In this document: piece after piece, positions 61,201-64,000 of the stretch
Numbering within the stretch: the first letter of the stretch is position 1
How the letters are laid out: every line of letters starts with the position of its first letter
Source: Cryptomeria japonica
Lineage: Eukaryota > Streptophyta > Pinopsida > Cupressales > Cupressaceae
DNA length: 64,000 bases
Assembly (NCBI RefSeq): GCF_030272615.1
Contig: NC_081414.1
Coordinates: forward strand, 770,107,653 to 770,171,652
Direction: 5' to 3'
Made by a program: the position numbers and the translations under genes
Notes under the pieces: model-generated
The model's input: the letters and a program-made list of their open reading frames with translations, nothing else
Databases searched by the model: none
What the model was told of the DNA's origin: nothing

Positions 61201-61440
61201 ACTAGAGCTGCCTAGTGTCATAGATTGATACATCACCTTGATTTGCTCAGTGCCTAAATCCTCAAAGGTGCAGTGAATATAGGCCCTCAAATCTTTTATA
61301 TAAACCACGCCGTCGAGAACCCTCGAAAATGCGCTAGTAGAATCTTCCTTCATAGCAATTTGGGGAACTTCCTTGAAAACAGGCCTAAGCCTATCCTTGA
61401 CCTCAACAACAATGGGATTCACAATGAAAGTAGGAGTAGA
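58256..61440 (-). pseudogene. ORF2 of element C' (conserved unknown protein)
   Basis: Broken minus-strand frames run from 61422 to 58714, with a decayed tail to a TAA at 58258-58256. The N-terminal domain carries FLSRVHNEL, MRVSTIKD, MIMGYKL and 'AAYQMIKNNEKFDLYEWL', matching B's domain residue by residue in places. The second domain has 'KLWGYFKTFQENMRLRERI', IVEKY, 'ICFMVKIDE', EAVEPR and GYEV. A Lys/Arg-rich segment, a helical segment (60-80 codons around 59800) and a C-terminal coil ending near 'GWDTLCTVARERL' follow. No enzyme motif was recognised. It shares the order of ORF2 in A and B. Confidence 0.65.
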
Positions 61441-61703
61441 TGATTATCCAAATGCCATTTCAAAGAAATACCTAGATAATAGTCACCAGTTGAAGGGTTT
61501 TGATTACTTCTCAGATGACTACTAGAAATTATTTGGAATGCCTTTTCTAGCTCTTGATCGCCTATGATTCGCCTTTTCTTCGCTTCGATTTGCTTGAGTG
61601 CTGGCTGAGTGAAAATGAGTCCATTTTCCCTTTTTATCAGTGAGTAAACCCTAATTCATCACTGTCATAAATGCATAGTAATATGCCCTACCAGATGTCA
61701 GTT
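61441..61703 (-). other. Spacer between ORF1 and ORF2 of element C'
   Basis: About 260 bases without a conserved frame. Confidence 0.4.
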
Positions 61704-61921
61704 TCACAGTTTTATGCCGGATAAACTTCCATCAATGATTAATACCACTCTCCAGTTCTCTTCCAGATCCCTTCCAAGGAATATGCAAGATTTCCTAACC
61801 CATCTCTTGGTATGATCTTGTTGTATCTTTTTATTTCCTTTCTCATTTGCTTTATCATTGTTAACCGGTGTAGACATTCTTTTGCAGCACTTAGAAATAT
61901 GACCTATTTTGTTACATTTGT
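61704..61921 (-). pseudogene. ORF1 of element C', C-terminal part
   Basis: The minus frame continues from the solo LTR edge with KCNKIGHISKCCKRM, most of a CCHC knuckle whose first Cys lies on the far side of the inserted LTR (near 63415). A Lys/Asn-rich tail follows. Confidence 0.75.
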
Positions 61922-62471
61922 TGTTGGCATCATGTGAACCGGTATGAGGACATAATGACATTGTATGTTGTCATTGATGTCAATATGCTGAAGAGGTGAG
62001 AACAGGCATATATGAGAATCGGTATAACACTATGAACCAGCATTTGTGCCAAAGTGAAGCGATGTGTTTGTTCAAGGTGAACCGGCATATGGTTATGGGA
62101 ACCAGCACATGGAAGTGTTGTATGACTACTAGTTGGTAGTGTCAACTTCAGGGTTTTTGGTTGAAGTACTTCAAGCCTGTGTGGCTCAACTGGTTTCTTT
62201 GTGTGATGAGTTAGCATGATAACGAAAAACAGATCATGTTACCACGTAAGCCTTGTGTGCATGAAGGATCTTGCATGAAGGAGATTGTTCCCATCTACCT
62301 CGAGAATGTGTGAAGTCTGTAAAATGGTGATAACGTGTGATGGGTTATCAGCTGCCATGAAACCAGTGAAAATGGACAATGGAGAATGTCTTGAGATTGG
62401 ATCAAGACTATTGCATTTAATGCAGTGTGCTCAACGGTCAGGATTGAACTATTTGAATTCCTTAACCTAAC

Positions 62472-62492
62472 AGGTTTAGGGTTTAGGGTTTA
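62472..62492 (+). promoter_or_regulatory. Telo-box-like repeat in the solo LTR
   Basis: GGTTTAGGGTTTAGGGTTTA contains two full TTTAGGG units and part of a third. Short telomere-like boxes occur in plant promoters. Confidence 0.6.
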
Positions 62493-62740
62493 TGCTATCG
62501 ACCTATCTATTTTCCTATAAGGTTGATGTTGTGTCTCTTTGTGAGGTTGTTGGCAAAAGTTGTGTGTGTGTATCCAAGAGAAGGGATACGTGATTCTTGC
62601 CAGACCAGAGGAGAGAAGTGATACCTGCAGAGTGTAAGTGCAGAAGGTGAAGAGGAGCTTAAGCAGGTCTGCATTGGCATTGAGTGATGTTACCAGATCA
62701 TTGTAATACCTATTGATCTCTAACCACCTCAAGAATTGGA

Positions 62741-63038
62741 AAATCCCTTAACAGGGTAGCCTTAACTAGCTTGCTATAAATCCTTTAATAGGGTGACTCA
62801 AAACCATTGAGTTCTTGAAATCCTCTAACAAGGTAACCTTTAATAGGGTTTAACCCTTAACCGAGTATACTAGCCATCCCTTAACCGGGTGATCCCTAAC
62901 AGGATCAGTTCCTAACAGAACCTATTGTATTTGTCTTTAACCAGACAAGGCTCCTAACAGAGCGAACTTCTAAAGAGTTCAAAAACAAGCTCATGGGTAT
63001 TCATCCCCATCGTGGTTTTTCCCAGTTGGGTTTCCACG
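62741..63038 (+). other. String of hairpins in the solo LTR
   Basis: Consecutive stems with similar loops: TGATCC/GGATCA (62890-62907, loop CTAACA), GTTC/GAAC (62908-62921, CTAACA), TTGTCT/AGACAA (62931-62948, TTAACC), GCTC/GAGC (62950-62963, CTAACA) and GAACT/AGTTC (62964-62980). Weaker CCC/GGG and AACC/GGTT pairs start at 62745. A larger CGTGG/CCACG hairpin with an inner CCC/GGG pair closes the series at 63011-63038. Stem sequences differ from one to the next while pairing is kept. Confidence 0.7.
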
Positions 63039-63408
63039 TGAAAAATAGGTGTGTCATGTGTGATGTCTTCTTCATGTGATGCTATGTTGTTTTCTGTCAA
63101 GTGGTGAATCATGTTGATCTAATTGCTTATATGTATATCTTTGATGGTAGATTACCTATTCATGCATTAGGGTGAAATAGAAATAAAGTGTTAGATTATA
63201 TGAGAAGATAAGTGTAAACTAGTTTATGCTTGTCTTAGTTATTCTGGTTTTTGCCAGTTGTACTTTGTTTAAGGACTGATGTTACTATTTGTCTATCAAT
63301 GCACAGTGTCTGCTGACAAATCGGTTTAAGAGTGCATTTTTGTCTGTACTGATTCACCTCCCCCTCTCAGTATCGGTTTGGTACTATCTATTCATCATTG
63401 AGTTATCA

Positions 63409-63999
63409 TTTGTAACATGTAACATTGTTCTTTTCAATTTATTTGACATATCTGGTGTCATTCCTTGACCTACATAGATTAGCCAAATGACCAAACTTTC
63501 CACATGCATGACATTTGACATTCATTCTGCAATCTTCTGACTGATGACCATATTTCTTGCAATTTGTGCATTGATCGGGAACTGAATCGTAGTTTTGATT
63601 TTCTCTATTTCTACATTTTCTAGCCATATGCCCAAATTTATTACAAACAAAGCATCTAGCATTGAATTTGTAAGCATTACATTGTCTTACCGGTTTCCTC
63701 TGGTCTAATGATTTTTGCATACCGGTTTTCTGATCTTCATTTGCAGTACCAGAGATTTCACCTTGTGCAAATCCAAGTCCTCTAGAATCTTCACTCTTCC
63801 TTTGTCTTTTCAATAAATCATCCAACTATGTAGCACTAATCCTGAATTTTTCTTTATACTCACTTGCAGTAGTCAGATCATCTCTCAGAGTAGTTATTTG
63901 TCTTTCAAGATCTTGTTCATTATTCTGGGATTGTACCAAATCAGTTCTCAACAGATTATTCTCATGAGTCAATCTGCCACATTCATCAAATTTGTTTTC
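63409..63999 (-). pseudogene. ORF1 of element C', coiled coil and first three zinc knuckles
   Basis: A coiled coil lies at 63999-63829 ('LERQITTLRDDLTTASEYKE'). A TAG follows at 63828-63826, then an open frame to TAA 63441-63439: GLGF near 63780, and three intact CCHC knuckles CFVCNKFGHMARKC, CTNCKKYGHQSEDC and CHACGKFGHLANLC (about 63660-63480). Beyond the TAA the same frame continues to the solo LTR and supplies the first Cys of knuckle 4. Both stops fit Gln codons changed by C-to-T. This is the best preserved ORF1 of the three. Confidence 0.78.
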
Positions 64000-64000
64000 A

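Larger units (their letters stand above)
61922..63408 (+). mobile_element. Solo LTR inside ORF1 of element C'
   Basis: 1487 bases from TGTTGGCATC to GTTATCA, flanked by TTTGT on both sides (61917-61921 and 63409-63413). There is no internal sequence, so it is the product of LTR-LTR recombination. It carries a telomere-like TTTAGGG pair, the hairpin string at 62741-63038 and a U5 pyrimidine box near 63350. Leaving it out with one TTTGT restores ORF1's fourth knuckle. Confidence 0.9.
57131..64000 (-). mobile_element. Element C': pol-less Sirevirus-like Copia element, right end outside window
   Basis: On the minus strand: ORF1 (63999-61704, split by a solo LTR), ORF2 (about 61440-58256), purine tracts, and 3' LTR (58035-57131). 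Architecture equals that of A and B. The 5' LTR and primer site lie right of the window. Sequence right of 59174 is single copy, since the duplication ended there. Confidence 0.85.

Noticed and set aside
62890-62980. Hairpins as bacterial-type terminators
   Set aside because: They lack T-runs, lie within a plant LTR, and form a series with shared loops.
1-64000. CRISPR array or bacterial gene cluster
   Set aside because: No regularly spaced repeats with unique spacers and no bacterial genes; the window is plant nuclear DNA.

Overview
This is plant nuclear DNA: AT-rich, dense with LTR retrotransposons, and carrying an intron-split plant-type L-ascorbate oxidase gene. The amount of nested LTR material, the long decayed elements and the five-exon oxidase would fit a gymnosperm, but nothing seen here settles the species. 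No rRNA, tRNA or CRISPR was found. The only recognisable host genes are two ascorbate oxidase copies, AO1 (31441-33614) and AO2 (52063-54237), both on the + strand.

Layout. 1-10986 is element A, a pol-less Sirevirus-like Copia element (LTR, coiled-coil plus zinc-knuckle ORF1, a second ORF, LTR) whose 5' LTR runs off the left edge. A young element, E (3714-7439, identical LTRs, target duplication ACCTC), sits inside A's ORF2. A itself abuts a minus-strand Ty3-gypsy gag-protease (10987-16197). That element in turn interrupts the gag of a rearranged Copia element F (16198 to about 27250). F is further broken by a 992-bp terminal-inverted-repeat element (17748-18739) and by element B (19362-26805, minus strand, target duplication CATCT), a second pol-less Sirevirus-like element inserted in F's 3' LTR. 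27251-31440 is intergenic DNA leading to AO1. 33767-40994 is unique sequence ending in a second inverted-repeat element. 41011-45681 holds LTR fragments (D, G, C).

From about 45680 the order repeats: a relic of the B LTR, the F LTR tail, the intergenic DNA, AO2, then D', G' and C'. This is a tandem segmental duplication. Copy 1 is 25687-45681 and copy 2 is 45680-59174, with a 2-bp overlap (TG) at the junction. Copy 2 lacks the 7.2-kb segment 33767-40994. C' runs to the right edge and is a third pol-less element; its ORF1 is split by a solo LTR (61922-63408, target duplication TTTGT).

How things fit together. AO2 has an open frame with all expected copper ligands but a Phe-to-Cys change in the HGHDFW motif. 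AO1 keeps Phe but has a one-base deletion that removes every C-terminal copper ligand. Elements A, B and C share a non-pol ORF2 of roughly 1000 codons that is recognisable across all three, plus LTRs carrying strings of small hairpins whose stems differ but stay paired. These are the most interesting features in the window. No complete reverse-transcriptase source for them is present.
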